Positions 11,610-23,024 of a stretch of DNA of 64,000 nt are shown here, in pieces. Source of the stretch: Membranipora membranacea (taxonomy: Eukaryota; Bryozoa; Gymnolaemata; Cheilostomatida; Membraniporidae); NCBI GenBank assembly GCA_914767715.1, contig OU612069.1:24053387-24117386 (forward strand). Reading direction: 5' to 3'. Under the pieces are notes generated by a model, which worked only from the letters and a program-made list of their open reading frames with translations, was not told the DNA's origin and ran no database searches. The first letter of the stretch is position 1, and each line of letters opens with the position of its first letter. A program made the position numbers and the translations under genes.

Positions 11610-12934
11610 TAATACATCTAAAACTTAAAATTGTAAGAGTACATGTGTTTCAATTCTTATCACATGATTTCCAATCTGTTTACTTCAAATGCAATTCAAT
11701 GCAACAACGCATGTCTTTTAATAAGCTATATTTATATTTAATGATTCCATGCCTGCTCAATTTAATGCTCCTAGCCTTCATAGTTGAGTTTGATTTGACT
11801 TAACATTGACACCTTGTAAACTGCTGACGTAAGTGTATGCAAAAAACAATATTTAAAACTATTTCATTTTAGGGTGGATTAGCCAAAAGAGTAGGCTGGT
11901 GTAGTCTCCCGGTGACTCAAATGGTAATTTTGCATTGTTCCTGTTGACAGCACCTTTACTGAGTTGTCACGGGTGTGGTGTCAGGGTGGTGCTGGGATTA
12001 AATTAGAAATTTCATTCAAATCAATCATTTCTCGAGTCTAGGTTAAGTGTACTACTGATGATGTACTGGCTGTTAAATGCATGACATCGACTCTAGATTA
12101 AGTTTACTACTGACGATCTACTGCCATAGTTGTTGAATATTGTTAATCATGTCTGACATTGTGGTATCCTTATTGACTATGGTAGACAAGTATTCTGGCT
12201 AGTTATCTGCTCCCTGATATAGAGTGACAAAGCTTCACCATCAGAGCCAATTAAACATTTAAAGTTTGTTTACCAGTACATCACTTACTAACTTAATAAG
12301 CATAAGTTTTCTGTATCCCAAGATCACAAGAAATTACAGCAAAACTATGGGAATGAGAATATTCACATTAGCGGGAGTTGCCTGACACTTTTCATACACC
12401 AGTCAGTAATTTATCAGTCAATCAGCGTGCTCAAAAAACTTAACTGGCCAATCATAACAATACTATGATACCACAGGTGCCCAAATATAAATTATTTTAA
12501 CAAAAAAATATTTCCCCTGCTTCCTTATCGGCTAATCCTTGAAACTACTGTCTAAAGTGCCTCATACTGCCATCACTTCTATGACAGAGGAATACGGTGA
12601 ATGAAGCAGCAGCTCTCTTATATTTAGATATTAAGGGTATATTCTGAAATAGAACTGTAAGAGTAAGTAAACTTATCCTCTGTATGCAACCATTATAAAA
12701 CTTATCAGTCCAGTTGTTTTAAAAGGTACATAACATACATTAATTCCAAAAGAAAACAAAGGTTAAGGTGTATTGACATGAATCTGAGTCTTTGTTCTTG
12801 GTGTGAGTCTATGCATTAGTCCCTGAAATGTCTCTAGACAGCCTCACAGCATCCCAAGACAGTCTCACAACGTATCTAGACTGCCCATCACTGTAATGTA
12901 AGGTTAACACATAGGTATATATACAATAAGTACA
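11610..12934. other. Gene-free stretch with a small tandem duplication
   Basis: I found no coding exon. A 55-bp unit occurs twice, imperfectly, starting TCGAGTCTAG at 12032 and TCGACTCTAG at 12087. The rest is AT-rich and unremarkable. Confidence 0.55.
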
Positions 12935-12941
12935 CTTAGAT

Positions 12942-13042
12942 CACAGACAGCAGGTCACTGACTGTTGATTTGATAAGTTGCAGCCCAGACACACACAAGG
13001 CTGCAACTCATCAAAGCAACTGTCAGTGACCTGCTGTCTGTG
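12942..13042. repeat. Near-perfect hairpin, 44-bp arms
   Basis: The left arm 12942-12985 begins CACAGACAGCAGGTCACTGA. It pairs with the right arm 12999-13042, which ends GTCAGTGACCTGCTGTCTGT. The loop is 13 bases and CA-rich, and only a few mismatches are seen. It could be a tiny MITE or the source of a small structured RNA. Nothing shows that it is transcribed. Confidence 0.8.
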
Positions 13043-13157
13043 CTTAGATTAAATTAGTGCGCACACGAGTGAGTACTGGATACCCAACTACACACCATGG
13101 AATCCTTGTAAGGGACCATCCTTGTCTACCCTGTGCAGAGTTGCCGCACACCGCAGG

Positions 13158-13300
13158 CTCGAGGCCATAGGCATCTGGAGTTACAAGTATGCATAGTTTG
13201 CCCATGTCCAGCATCAACCGCCCCCTTTCCCCTTCGGGAAGGGGGAAAAGGGGGTGGTAACTCCAGATGCTTGAAACTCCAGATGCCTATGCTCGAGGCC
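13158..13300. repeat. Nested inverted repeat with a GC-rich inner hairpin
   Basis: The outer left arm 13158-13184 holds GGCATCTGGAGTTAC. Two right-side copies of its complement lie at 13257-13270 and 13275-13291. Between them 13220-13254 forms an inner stem of C/T-rich and G/A-rich arms around TTCG, a very stable tetraloop. The word CTCGAGGCC occurs on both flanks in the same orientation. Confidence 0.7.
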
Positions 13301-13702
13301 CCCGAGTTAACTGAAGGATTTAGAGTCCCTCTTACTCCTTAAGTTAACCCAGCTGGGTTTACTCAGGTTCCTGGGACAGCCATCTACCTACCATCTCCTA
13401 CCATACTACCTACCATACTACCTACCGAATTACGCTCTTATAATAACCGGGTGCAACCACAACTTCTTTTTTTGTTTGGATTGCGGAACTAATAGGAGCA
13501 ATACACTTTGAACATGATAGAATTTACCAGTTTTAAACACTCACCGTGTCATATAATGTTTACCAGAGGAGAGTTGTACAGCACCTTGCTGAGTAGATGT
13601 TATCAAAGTGAAAATTTTTTGTGTCTCTAGTATTAAACGATAAAATGTTTGGAAACTTTAAATTCATTTGTTTATTACCATGATTATCTGATTTATTTGT
13701 AG
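13301..13702. other. Gene-free stretch with a short CTACCATA minisatellite
   Basis: Imperfect CTACCATA/CTACC repeats occupy about 13382-13427. I looked here for the missing first exon of the phosphatase and did not find a P-loop start (VCLGN-like). Confidence 0.5.
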
Positions 13703-15787
13703 ATAATTACTGTCAGTCACCGCTGGCTGAAGCAGCTATGAGGCTAGTCCTAGATGAGAACCAAGCTGCCTCGCAGGTAAATATCACTGCCCTCATGAAC
13801 TAAAATCAGGCTAATAGTCATTCAAATTGTAATTATGCAATCTTAACTGAATGTTCTTTGCGAATTGTGATAATATATGCTTCTTGGTTTAATGGAGAAA
13901 TAATATCGGTAGATTGTTGTTGCGTGTGTAACGTAAATTAAGACCATTGCCTACAAACAGAGCTGGTATGTACCATCGATTGAGGTTTGTCAAAGTGCAC
14001 ATGCGCCGTGTATGCTGCATTGATGATATAACATGTAAAACACTACAAATTATATATATTAGCTTTACAAAATAATGTCATGCTTTATTAATTCGATTTG
14101 ATCTGGATCTTATTTTATTTAGTGGACAGTTGACAGTGCTGCTCTATCTAGCTGGCATGCAGGTAAATCACCTGACCCTAGAGGTCAGACAGCCATCACT
14201 AAACGAGGACTGACTGACTCATATCGGGAGTAATGTTAGTGATTACATAGAGACATGGGTTATAACAAATTATAGGATAGCTAAAAGGCTGAACTATGCT
14301 TCTGCTTGTGTATAGTATACAAGTTCTTTTTTTCAATCACCGATAGTGCCGTTTTCATAACACTTGTTCTTCAAGAACCCCGACGTTCATATGACATGAT
14401 GTTAGTACTACCAGTTGCTTATTTCCTGGTCAAGTTATGTACATAAGGATGTTTGATATCACCAAGTATCCACTCATTAGTTTAGCACTGAGTTGTTGTT
14501 ATCTCAAAGAGGTAATTAATCTTTGGAACAATATACACCAATATATCAGTGAGAGGTAGTTTATGGCTTATATAGATGGTGTAATTTGGCTTAAACGTAA
14601 ATTTCCTGGTCATTAAATATCATTCAATCAATTCAGGCCAGTTATTTTCGCATGCATTGTAGAACTTGTATGAATCCAAACTCATGATTAGGTTGATCAG
14701 GGAGTCCCATACTCCCTGGGTTGATAAAGTTGATGAAGTCTATTCGCCTGTATTTGGAGTTGCGACTTGTCATGTTACAGGGGGAGTTACCCCAAATGCA
14801 GGCGAATGAATCAAATTTGAGCTACCCATCCGCAAACAGTATGTTATTACCAGCTATTATTTTATTATTGTAGATAGGACCGGATGACTTTCTCATATTT
14901 GATCACATTCTCTGTATGGATGAAGGCAACTTAGAGTAAGTAGTAATTTTGATTTCATCATAACAATTAGGCATTTAAGGAATAGTCATGACCTCTGCCA
15001 GGTAAAGCGATTAAAATTACTTGAAGCAATCTATTTTGGATCTCCTTGAAACTTGGGGATACAGAAACCTTCCCTTGTATAAGTCAAATATGTTAGCAAG
15101 CTAACCTGTTTCAACAAATTTCAAAATACTTAAAGTAATGCCAATTATCATGCTTTTTATATGCCGCTATCTTCATTTATTTCTAAAACAAGTCCATGAA
15201 AAGAAATTACTCCATAATCCCATAATTATGAAAAAACACGATTGACAACAATTTTCGAACCTCTTAGGGCCAACAACTGCAGTGGTACAGTGATTCAACA
15301 GCTATCTTATGGAGAGGAGGGAGGTCGAGCCTTCCTGTCTGCGGGATCGGCTGGCAGGGGCTTTTAGTGAGCGTGCGGGGTAGTGGCATCGGTTGTTTGG
15401 GTTCCCCTTGTTATCTTGGCGAGCCGGGGTGGTCTCATTTTTCTTCAATCGGATGGTCGCCACTCTAGTTCTGGCTGTCTTGCGTAGAATAACAGACCAC
15501 ACCTCTGCGTTATTTTACTTTTTTTATCAATTATCATTTAGTTGTTGCAGAAACCTAATACAAAATAAAGAAGCTTATAGGTAGGATGTGAATGTAGGCC
15601 ATAAGCAGCAACTGGGACGGAATTTACTTAGCTATTTACCGCATTGTATCAGCTGTTGACTTCACTAGACTGATTTCTATCTTTTAGACACCTACAGAGT
15701 CTGATAGGACCAAACAACAAGGCTAAAATAAATCTTATTGGTGAATACGACCCTGAGGGAGAAGTTGTCACTCCTGATTGCTATTAT
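13703..15787 (+). pseudogene. ACP1: Low-molecular-weight protein tyrosine phosphatase, partial and probably inactive
   Basis: Four exons align in order with animal LMW-PTP (ACP1). They are 13703-13776 (NYCQSPLAEAAMRLV), 14123-14230 (TVDSAA, SPDPRGQ), 14874-14935 (DDFLIFDHILCMDEGNL) and 15688-15787 (INLIGEYDP, ending PDCYY with the general-acid Asp kept). Exon borders fall where I recall ACP1 borders. The family's P-loop is C-x5-R followed by S. Here the residue at the Arg position is Gln (codon CAG), which should abolish phosphate binding. Exon 2 ends CGG GAG followed by TAATG, where a donor GTAATG would be expected. The only usable GT, one base earlier, shifts the frame. I did not find the first exon with the nucleophilic Cys, nor the last exon (DFE...VYQQC-like). 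The family is normally about 155-160 aa. This is probably a decayed partial copy. A sequencing error could explain the donor but not the Arg change and the missing ends. Confidence 0.82.
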
Positions 15788-17153
15788 GTGAGTACTCTCT
15801 GATACAGATGATGTTTGTAATTTTCAGACTGTAACGCTGTCACAAACATGCACTAGACCATGGGTGATCTACGTTTTTGAAAGAAAGAGGCAATCTTTTG
15901 AACAGGCTTTACTCATATTCCCCAACAAATTTTTAGATTGGTCCAACTACTTGCATTCTGAGTTCCCTCTTACTCTTCTTGTAAGGTGTTGGTTTGAAGA
16001 GGAGCAACTCCATATGCAGCCAGATTGGATCAATGTATTATATTTAGAGGCATCCTTGGTTTTTATTCAGATTATATACAAATAGAAGAATTATGCTATA
16101 AAATTTCTTATCATTCCATCACTTTTTTTGAGTGAGCACAAGATTTACAGAACCTGCTGTCCTGTCTGTTCAACAATAGATACAATATTTTTACAGCTCA
16201 TCATTAGGGATTTGAGAGCTGATCAAACTCAATTAATTGGCAAAATCTAAAAATTCCACAGATTTTTTCAGCTGCCGAGTCTAAAATCAATAAATGAGCA
16301 TCAAAATTATGTCCCAATGAGGTTTCAGCGGTGCTGATTCCGAATCAAATAGAACTTGTTTCCTACAATCAACAGTTTACAAGACAGAAGAGAGGGCAAC
16401 TCCGAAAATATGCACAATACCCAGCTCAGAAAACTATCTTTTGTAATTAATGTTTACCAACGCCCCAAAATTTCCCACTATCTTCATTTGTTGGTTATAT
16501 TTAATTGCTAATTGCCACTGAAACTAGAACTTTACACATCAGCTAGGATATATATATATATAATTGTGTTTAAAAGATTTACGTAAGCAATAATGTACAA
16601 ACAGGAAAGATAGCAATATAGGTCTGGCGTATTCAGTTGTTGGTATGATGTGTAATAAATAATTGTCCTATGATTATCCACTCTGCGCATGTGCTCTGAG
16701 ATGATGAAGCATACGTTCGTCTCGGCAGCAAAGGGCTTGAATTAATTTACCTAAACTGATTACCTTGTTTGGCAAAACAATGATAACCCAGATGTTGTTG
16801 ATATTTGGGCCTGCATGGAACACTGGCTTTGCAATATGTTAAGCTTGACCTCTTGGAGTTGCCTTTCCTGATGGAAGGCAGCGCCACCACCTCTGTGCTG
16901 CACAGATAGACTATGTCACAAGGCAGGCAGAGTAATGATTATCAGCAAGCATATATCACGGCATTGCGATAGACACAGTGCGTCGTTACGCAGGTACTGA
17001 AACCGTGATGTCATGCGTATTGTAGAAACAATCTGCCCAGTTATACGCATTATTTGATTGAGTGAACTTCACAAATTTCTTGATCAAACCTGAAACTGCT
17101 ATTGTTCTATACTGTATTATTTCTGTAACTTATCTGTATATTATCTAATCACC
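15788..17153. other. Gene-free stretch before the next gene
   Basis: I searched for the last LMW-PTP exon and did not see it. The 73-codon open frame at 15864-16085 has no recognisable family. There is a short TA run near 16552. The last few hundred bases should hold the promoter and 5' UTR of the gene starting at 17154, but no clear TATA box stands out. Confidence 0.5.
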
Positions 17154-20100
17154 ATGCCTTCCAATGATGGTAAGTTTTTGCAACTATAATGATACTATAG
17201 CTATCTTCAAACTGCAGCCCAACAACTTGAATGTTATTTCGATGACAATCCATTCCACTGCATTGATCTGAAGTCAGTTACATCTAACACCCCGCTGAAC
17301 TGTGAATAAATAGATTATTCGGGCACAACACTATCCTTCTCTGATATATGAATACTTCCCCAGACTAACAACCTGTTCTCAGGGAGACTATTACTGTGTT
17401 TCCTCAATCTCGTGAACTCAGATAGGATTTATGTGACTGTACTTAAATCCCAAGGATAAGGCGTGCATATCAAGCTAAAGAGATTTATATTATAACATTG
17501 TTTCTTGTTATCAGGTAAGAGTTCTGTGTCTGCCCTCAGACCTCGGGGTTATGAGGCTCATATCAACAGAATGAGAGCGCTAAGAGGGAAACCGGAAATC
17601 AGGCTCGACAAGAATCAACAGATGTAAGTGTTTAGAATCAACATATGTAAGTGTTTAGATGTAAGGGTTTAGATGTAAGTGTTTAGATGTAAGTGTTTTG
17701 ATGTAAGTGTTTAGATGTTAGTGTTTAGATATTAGTGTTTAGATGTAAGTGTTTGGATGTAGGTGTTTAGATGTAAGTGTTTAGATGTAAGTGTTTAGAT
17801 GTAAGTGTTTAGATGTAAGTGTTTAGAAATGATTCTCGCTATTTACCTACACCTTACCCTTCATTGGTCAAGCAGCGACTTGTTTTTGTTTTTTTCTAAA
17901 ACAAAATCACAAAGTGCCTGTTTTGCAAGGCTACACATAGTTCCCCTACCATCATTACTTTAACCTTTAGTTGTTGCTTGCTGTTATCCTATAATCAAGT
18001 TATCCTATAATCAGTGATAACTCTGTTATTTCTATGATCTTTATCTATGTGATTGTTTCAGCAGCAAGTCTGTTGTTAGCACAGTGAAACTTCATTCTCC
18101 TGCTGTTGCTCCAAGGAAAGCATCTGTCTCCCCTTATTGTGTTCAGAAACCAACCACCTCATCGCCAAAGAAATTAGCTACTTTGCAAAAATTGGTAAGT
18201 GGTGTAACATAGGCCCGGGAGGAAACTAATTTTTATTTCAATCAATAATTTACATGTACAATGATATGCTGTTGTGATCACCCTAGCAGTATAGGTGTTA
18301 GCTGAAGATAAGTGTACAAAGTTTGGAGCTGACTTGATATTAGCTAGCTGAAAGAGAAATCTGTATAATATAAAGAGGGTGATTTAATGTCAGCTAGCCC
18401 TAAACTCAGCTGTTTACTAATTGATGAAGGATCAATTACCTCATAACATTGTCTTAACAATTTCTAAATAATTGTTTCAGGTAACGGTGCTCTGCCTGTT
18501 TGTGAGGCTAAGAAACATATTTTACCCGGTACTCTGCACAGAACAAGAGTTGAGTGCAAAGGAGGGAAGAGAAAAGAAAATGCTGCTGCGATAGATATCG
18601 TTGGTAACGGGTGAGTCAAGTACATGTACAGTCAGCTTTATGAAAAATTGAGTGTACTATAGCTCCAACTTCCTGTCTGCTGGCTTCACAGATCTTGAGC
18701 AGCTGGACAATATTTGACACTAATTTTCAATAACAGCTGACTCCCTGTAACTAATAAGGACAATATCTATAATTGAGACAAACCAGGGAGGGTAAACAAA
18801 CACTGCCATGATATTAAATATCAAATCTTTTAGAAGTTGTCTGCTCATAACAAGTAGGTGGACAACTCAATTCCTTCTGCTTGAAGGACAATCTGCAATG
18901 TTTATTTTGGTAATATTTACTTCTTTGTTTTAGGAGAAACCACTCCAAGCCTGTTGTCAAGCTACATGAGTCAGCAGCTCCTATTAGGAGTGTAACTTCA
19001 CTACCTCTCTGCTCTGTTAAACGGAATTCTCCTGAGTCAGCCAGGTCTGGTTTTGCTAAAAGCCATCTGAAGAAGAATGGTGAGTCAGATTGTGACTTTC
19101 ATGTTCTTCTTTTCCAATTGCCAAAGTATTGTTCACTCTCAATAATAATAGGTGTGGGAGGGGATGGTTTTCTGTGACATTACTTGCAGTACCAGTATCA
19201 ACAAAATATTCGAATATTTCAGGTACCAACAAGTCGTTTGCCAGCCCTCAGGAAGGCAAGGAGCAGAGAAAACGTCAGAGAAAAGACAGCAGCTTGAGAG
19301 GCTCCGGAGATAGACAGAGTGTCCCTACACTCAGCAAGTGAGACATTTTAAACTTCAAAATATCTCACAACAATTCCTTTTCGTCGGTCTTGAAAAGCTA
19401 AGGTTATTTCACATCCATTTTCACTGCGTACCCATATAAGCTTGCAAAAGCTAGCGCGGCAAAGCCATCAGTTTAAGACAACTTTCAGGTGCTCGGAATT
19501 ACTGCACACCAATTACAGTCCTCTTAAGCCTGTTGTCTTTTGGAAACCATACATATGATAATCCGTCTCTCAGATAGTTCATGTCAGTCTTTCCGTTTCC
19601 ATTGATATCGACATTGAGTATCAAAGTTCAAGAGCGTTCATGAATAAACGACAGTAACAGGTTATATCGTTCACAATAGGGTTCCAGGGAGTAAATACAG
19701 CAGCAGAGCCAGCCGAAATGTATCAGGCAGTACTTGTGTCAGCAGAAGTCCTTGTTCCTCTGATCTGTCAGTGGGTAATCATCTCCCTTCTTACCAGGAG
19801 ACAGATGTAGATGAGTTGCCACCTCAGTCAAAACGATTATTGCAGTAAGTAAGATGAAAGTAGAAAGACGATCACACATGGATTTATCAGTACTCTTTAA
19901 GGGATTTATATCATTTTCAGGTACTTCTATGAGTTATTTGCCCTTTGTTTCAGAGCTGACAACACCTTAATTCAGGGGAATGAAAATCAACAGGATGCTT
20001 ATGTACAAGATGAGGCGGTGAAGTTTATCATAGAAAGTCATTATAACAAAACTGTAGCAGTTTTAATTTTTATTTTCAGGGAGCTGTGCCGACAAGTAAA

Positions 20101-23024
20101 GAAGAGGTTGGAGTTATCCCTTAGAAATCAGCTGAGCTCTGTTACTATCCAAATTGATTTATCGCATCCTGCAAGTGTGAGAACTGTTACAGATTCTGCT
20201 GAGTTGCTCTCCTCAGATAGAGGTCAGCCTCTAAGTTGTATCATCTACAATTACGCAAACTTTATTAACTCGTATATGACTTTTATTTCTTAATTCCCTG
20301 CAATACCTCTCTTGAGAAAATCAAATATGCTTTAGGTAGTAAATTCTTTGATGCTGTCCAATAATGAATTGCTTATGTTATGATAGCTGTGATGCATATG
20401 TGATGCTGTAGCTTGGCTGCATATCAAACAAGGAACAACTAAAACCTGTTACTCTTCTTGAATTTTACTGATTCCTGAAATCACAAATCAAGACTTATAA
20501 TAATTACTAACTAATAATAACTTTTTTCAGACCGAGGGAAAACACAGTGTGTGTCTGTACCAAAAATGCTATCAACTGTAAAGACACCGTGAGTATAAAA
20601 AGTCAAGAAAGAGATTAAGTGCTTGATCCAAGGCTCTTAATTAACGGATAATATCAAGCCTTATCTCTTCCAAAATCCATCCCTCCGGCCATGGACATCC
20701 TTTCATGACGTTGCTTTGTATGTGTTAGATGTCCGTAAAAAATGTATGCCAGTTACTTATATCAGGTCCTATTGAGGAGCTCTACTGACAGGCCAATTTG
20801 TGGCAACTGGATCTCCTTAAACCTTAAAGACGAATCAAAATTTTGTTTGATTGCAGGAGAGTATACAGCAGGACCTTATCGGAGGAATACAGAGAGCTGT
20901 CGGTATACACCGATTATGGTTCATCCTCCCTATCCAATGAAACTGCTTATCACAGTGAACTTGACACCGATGATTTTGTGTTAGTATTCAGAATATTCAT
21001 AATTCATAAAATTCATAAGGTTTATACCTTTTCAGTGAGATGATCTCCCAAATCAAACTCCGATGTGATGAAAAAATTGTGTTGAAATCAAACAAAGGTG
21101 GAAAGTGGCAACTCAGATCAAAATCACACGATTGGACATTGTTATATGGTATGATACAGTTCTGCATTCAGTTAACACCTTTCCTGTACATCGCCAGGAC
21201 CCCTGTTGCACCGCTGGCATGGGTCAGGGGTCGTGGCTCACACTGGGCTACTTTCTTGATGGATTGGTTCATTACCAAAGACACCTCAGTGTAACTACAT
21301 CCATAAAAAAACAGCTACGCCAACACAAATCACACATAGGCCACCAGTCAGGTACATAGTGGAAACTTTCTTTAAGTTTTGAACTTCTTATAAAACGGCA
21401 CATTCTGTGACTTACTTTTTTTTTATCCTCTTATAGTCCTCTTTATCCTGATATTGGGGAGAGAGAGGCTATGACACCAATAACTCCGCAGAAATCAGGT
21501 ATGATAGGAAAAAGGAGATTCCGCATAAGATTTCATTATTTTCCTAGATATTTGCCTTAGTTCGCCTTATATCATCTTATGGTCAAAAGGTGTTCCATCT
21601 CGAGGGTAACCAATGTCTATATTGTCGTTGTCTTAATACAATATCCGTCACCGAATAAACTTCACCATCCAGATGTAAGCATCATTATATCACTTTTCCC
21701 AGGGCCCTCAGCTGATCCCTGCAGTTACGCTTCAGATTTCTACAGTGATGATGACCCAGGCACACAGTATAACAACTTCTCCTCACCCTCTTCAAAATTC
21801 AGTCTTGTCCCTCAAGGTAAGGCTGCTAAATCATATAATATAATCATGTGATTATTTATATCATTGCTATGTTGCCGGTGAAAGACTGTAGAAGGGCTTG
21901 TTTTACTTCGTTTCCACGTTTCATGGAATTCCCATCTGTGAAACATCAGAAGGTGACTTATCACCATTCACATAAGATATAACAGTTTATTTTAGTTTTT
22001 GTATTGGAGTGGTTTAAAATCTTGTGATGAAAAACAATTTATCTGATCTATATATCCGAATCCGTTTATCAGTACAACGCGCTGCATATCTTTCAGAATG
22101 TGATGTATCTGTCAAGTATGGCCATAACCAAACAACAAGACTGCCTATGATTCATTCTACCTCTGCATCTAAATTCCCCTCCAATTCGTCTGTCAAAAAG
22201 GTTTGTTACATGAACCAAATATGGCCATATTCTAGATGAATCTAAGGTGTATAAATATATGCATATCAAAAGAATTTGGAGTTTGAATAGAGACATTGAT
22301 ATAAATTACAGCTGTAATATTGTTTCATTTGCAGAGAATTGGTAAATTATGTGCCGATACTGCAAGTTTTGTACATGTATCCACATTTCTTGTCCTGAGC
22401 TGTAAGAGGCCACAAATTTTGATAGCTTTGAAGAATATAAAACTTGACCTGTATTTCACATTATGAATTTTAGATTTAAGGTTTACAGAGCTATTTTTTT
22501 ACCAGAAGCAACTTACCTTAATCATATTTCTCCTTTCGTAGGCATCAGAAATCTCTGTAAGAACGAATGAAACAGCAAACTCTGAAATAAAAAATAGAAC
22601 GTGAGTCATCACACATATTTTTATCACGTCATAAATAATGTGTTGGTCAGAACATAAACACCATTTCCTTTTTCGATTCTTCAATTCACCCTGTATATTC
22701 TTCTTTTGGCTTATGTGTCAAATCATTATTTTACTTTTCTAATTAAGGTTTGTTCCACATCCGCCATCAACGAAGAAACCTGCCACTGCCAACAAGGTAA
22801 GGGTCCATTTATGCAAAGGTCACATCTGTATTAAAATGGCTTAACATCGATGAGATTGAGTAATGATAACAAGCTTGGCATTAGACTATACTTGAATATA
22901 CTTGATATCTGTTTTAGATGATATTTCCAAATTTTTGAATCGTCTTAAAGTATATTATCTTGATTTTCAGAGATTGCTCCCTGCATTAAGAAGGGTGAAG
23001 TCTGACACACCAGAACTGAATTGA
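17154..23024 (+). CDS. Unrecognised multi-exon gene, about 576-aa Ser/Lys/Arg-rich protein
   Basis: I do not recognise the product. Exons: 17154-17169, 17515-17623, 18062-18201, 18481-18610, 18934-19079, 19223-19337, 19680-19844, 19954-20022, 20080-20222, 20531-20588, 20857-20983, 21281-21351, 21437-21498, 21703-21816, 22097-22200, 22542-22600, 22748-22796, 22971-23024. They sum to 577 codons with matching phases. The start MPSNDGK and the end RRVKSDTPELN are clear. The protein is polar and Ser/Thr/Pro/Lys-rich and probably disordered, with a basic stretch (EQRKRQRKDSS), a likely short helix (ELCRQVKKRLELSLRNQL) and an acidic/Ser patch (DFYSDDDPG). No signal peptide or membrane segment is seen. 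It is likely intracellular, perhaps cytoskeletal or nuclear, but that is inference. Weak points: the strong donor at 18194 breaks frame and the in-frame one at 18201 is weak; the 57-base intron after 20022 is very short and has no in-frame stop; exon 12 uses a pyrimidine-poor acceptor. The acceptor of exon 3 is a CAGCAG tandem site. Confidence 0.72.
17613..17827 (+). repeat. Minisatellite made of a 5' splice site, about 14 copies of 14 bp
   Basis: The real donor of exon 2 (CAGAT, then GTAAGTGTTT) is the first unit of a tandem array AGATGTAAGTGTTT that fills the start of the intron. The segment AGAATCAACA is also duplicated once, at 17612 and 17635, so one exon-end duplication came before the 14-bp expansion. 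Most units keep GTAAGTG. A few have GTTAGTG, ATTAGTG, GTAAGGG or GTAGGTG. Confidence 0.9.
20697..21540 (+). repeat. Segmental duplication, copy A (exons 11-13 region)
   Basis: This stretch, from ACATCCTTTCATGACG through exons 11, 12 and 13 into the following intron, recurs on the minus strand at 26020-26693 plus 30196-30390. Identity is high by eye, with scattered substitutions. Within the intron between exons 11 and 12 an 84-codon open frame (21040-21294) is shared with the inverted copy (26283-26537). It crosses no splice site of my model, so I treat it as a product of recent duplication, not as a gene. Confidence 0.88.

Noticed and set aside
15864-16085. Last exon of the LMW phosphatase
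   Set aside because: The frame does not contain the DFE...VYQQC-like ending and lacks a matching acceptor phase.
21040-21294. 84-codon open frame conserved between the gene and the inverted copy
   Set aside because: Conservation is explained by recent duplication of the whole segment. In the splice model it is intronic and ends before exon 12's reading frame.
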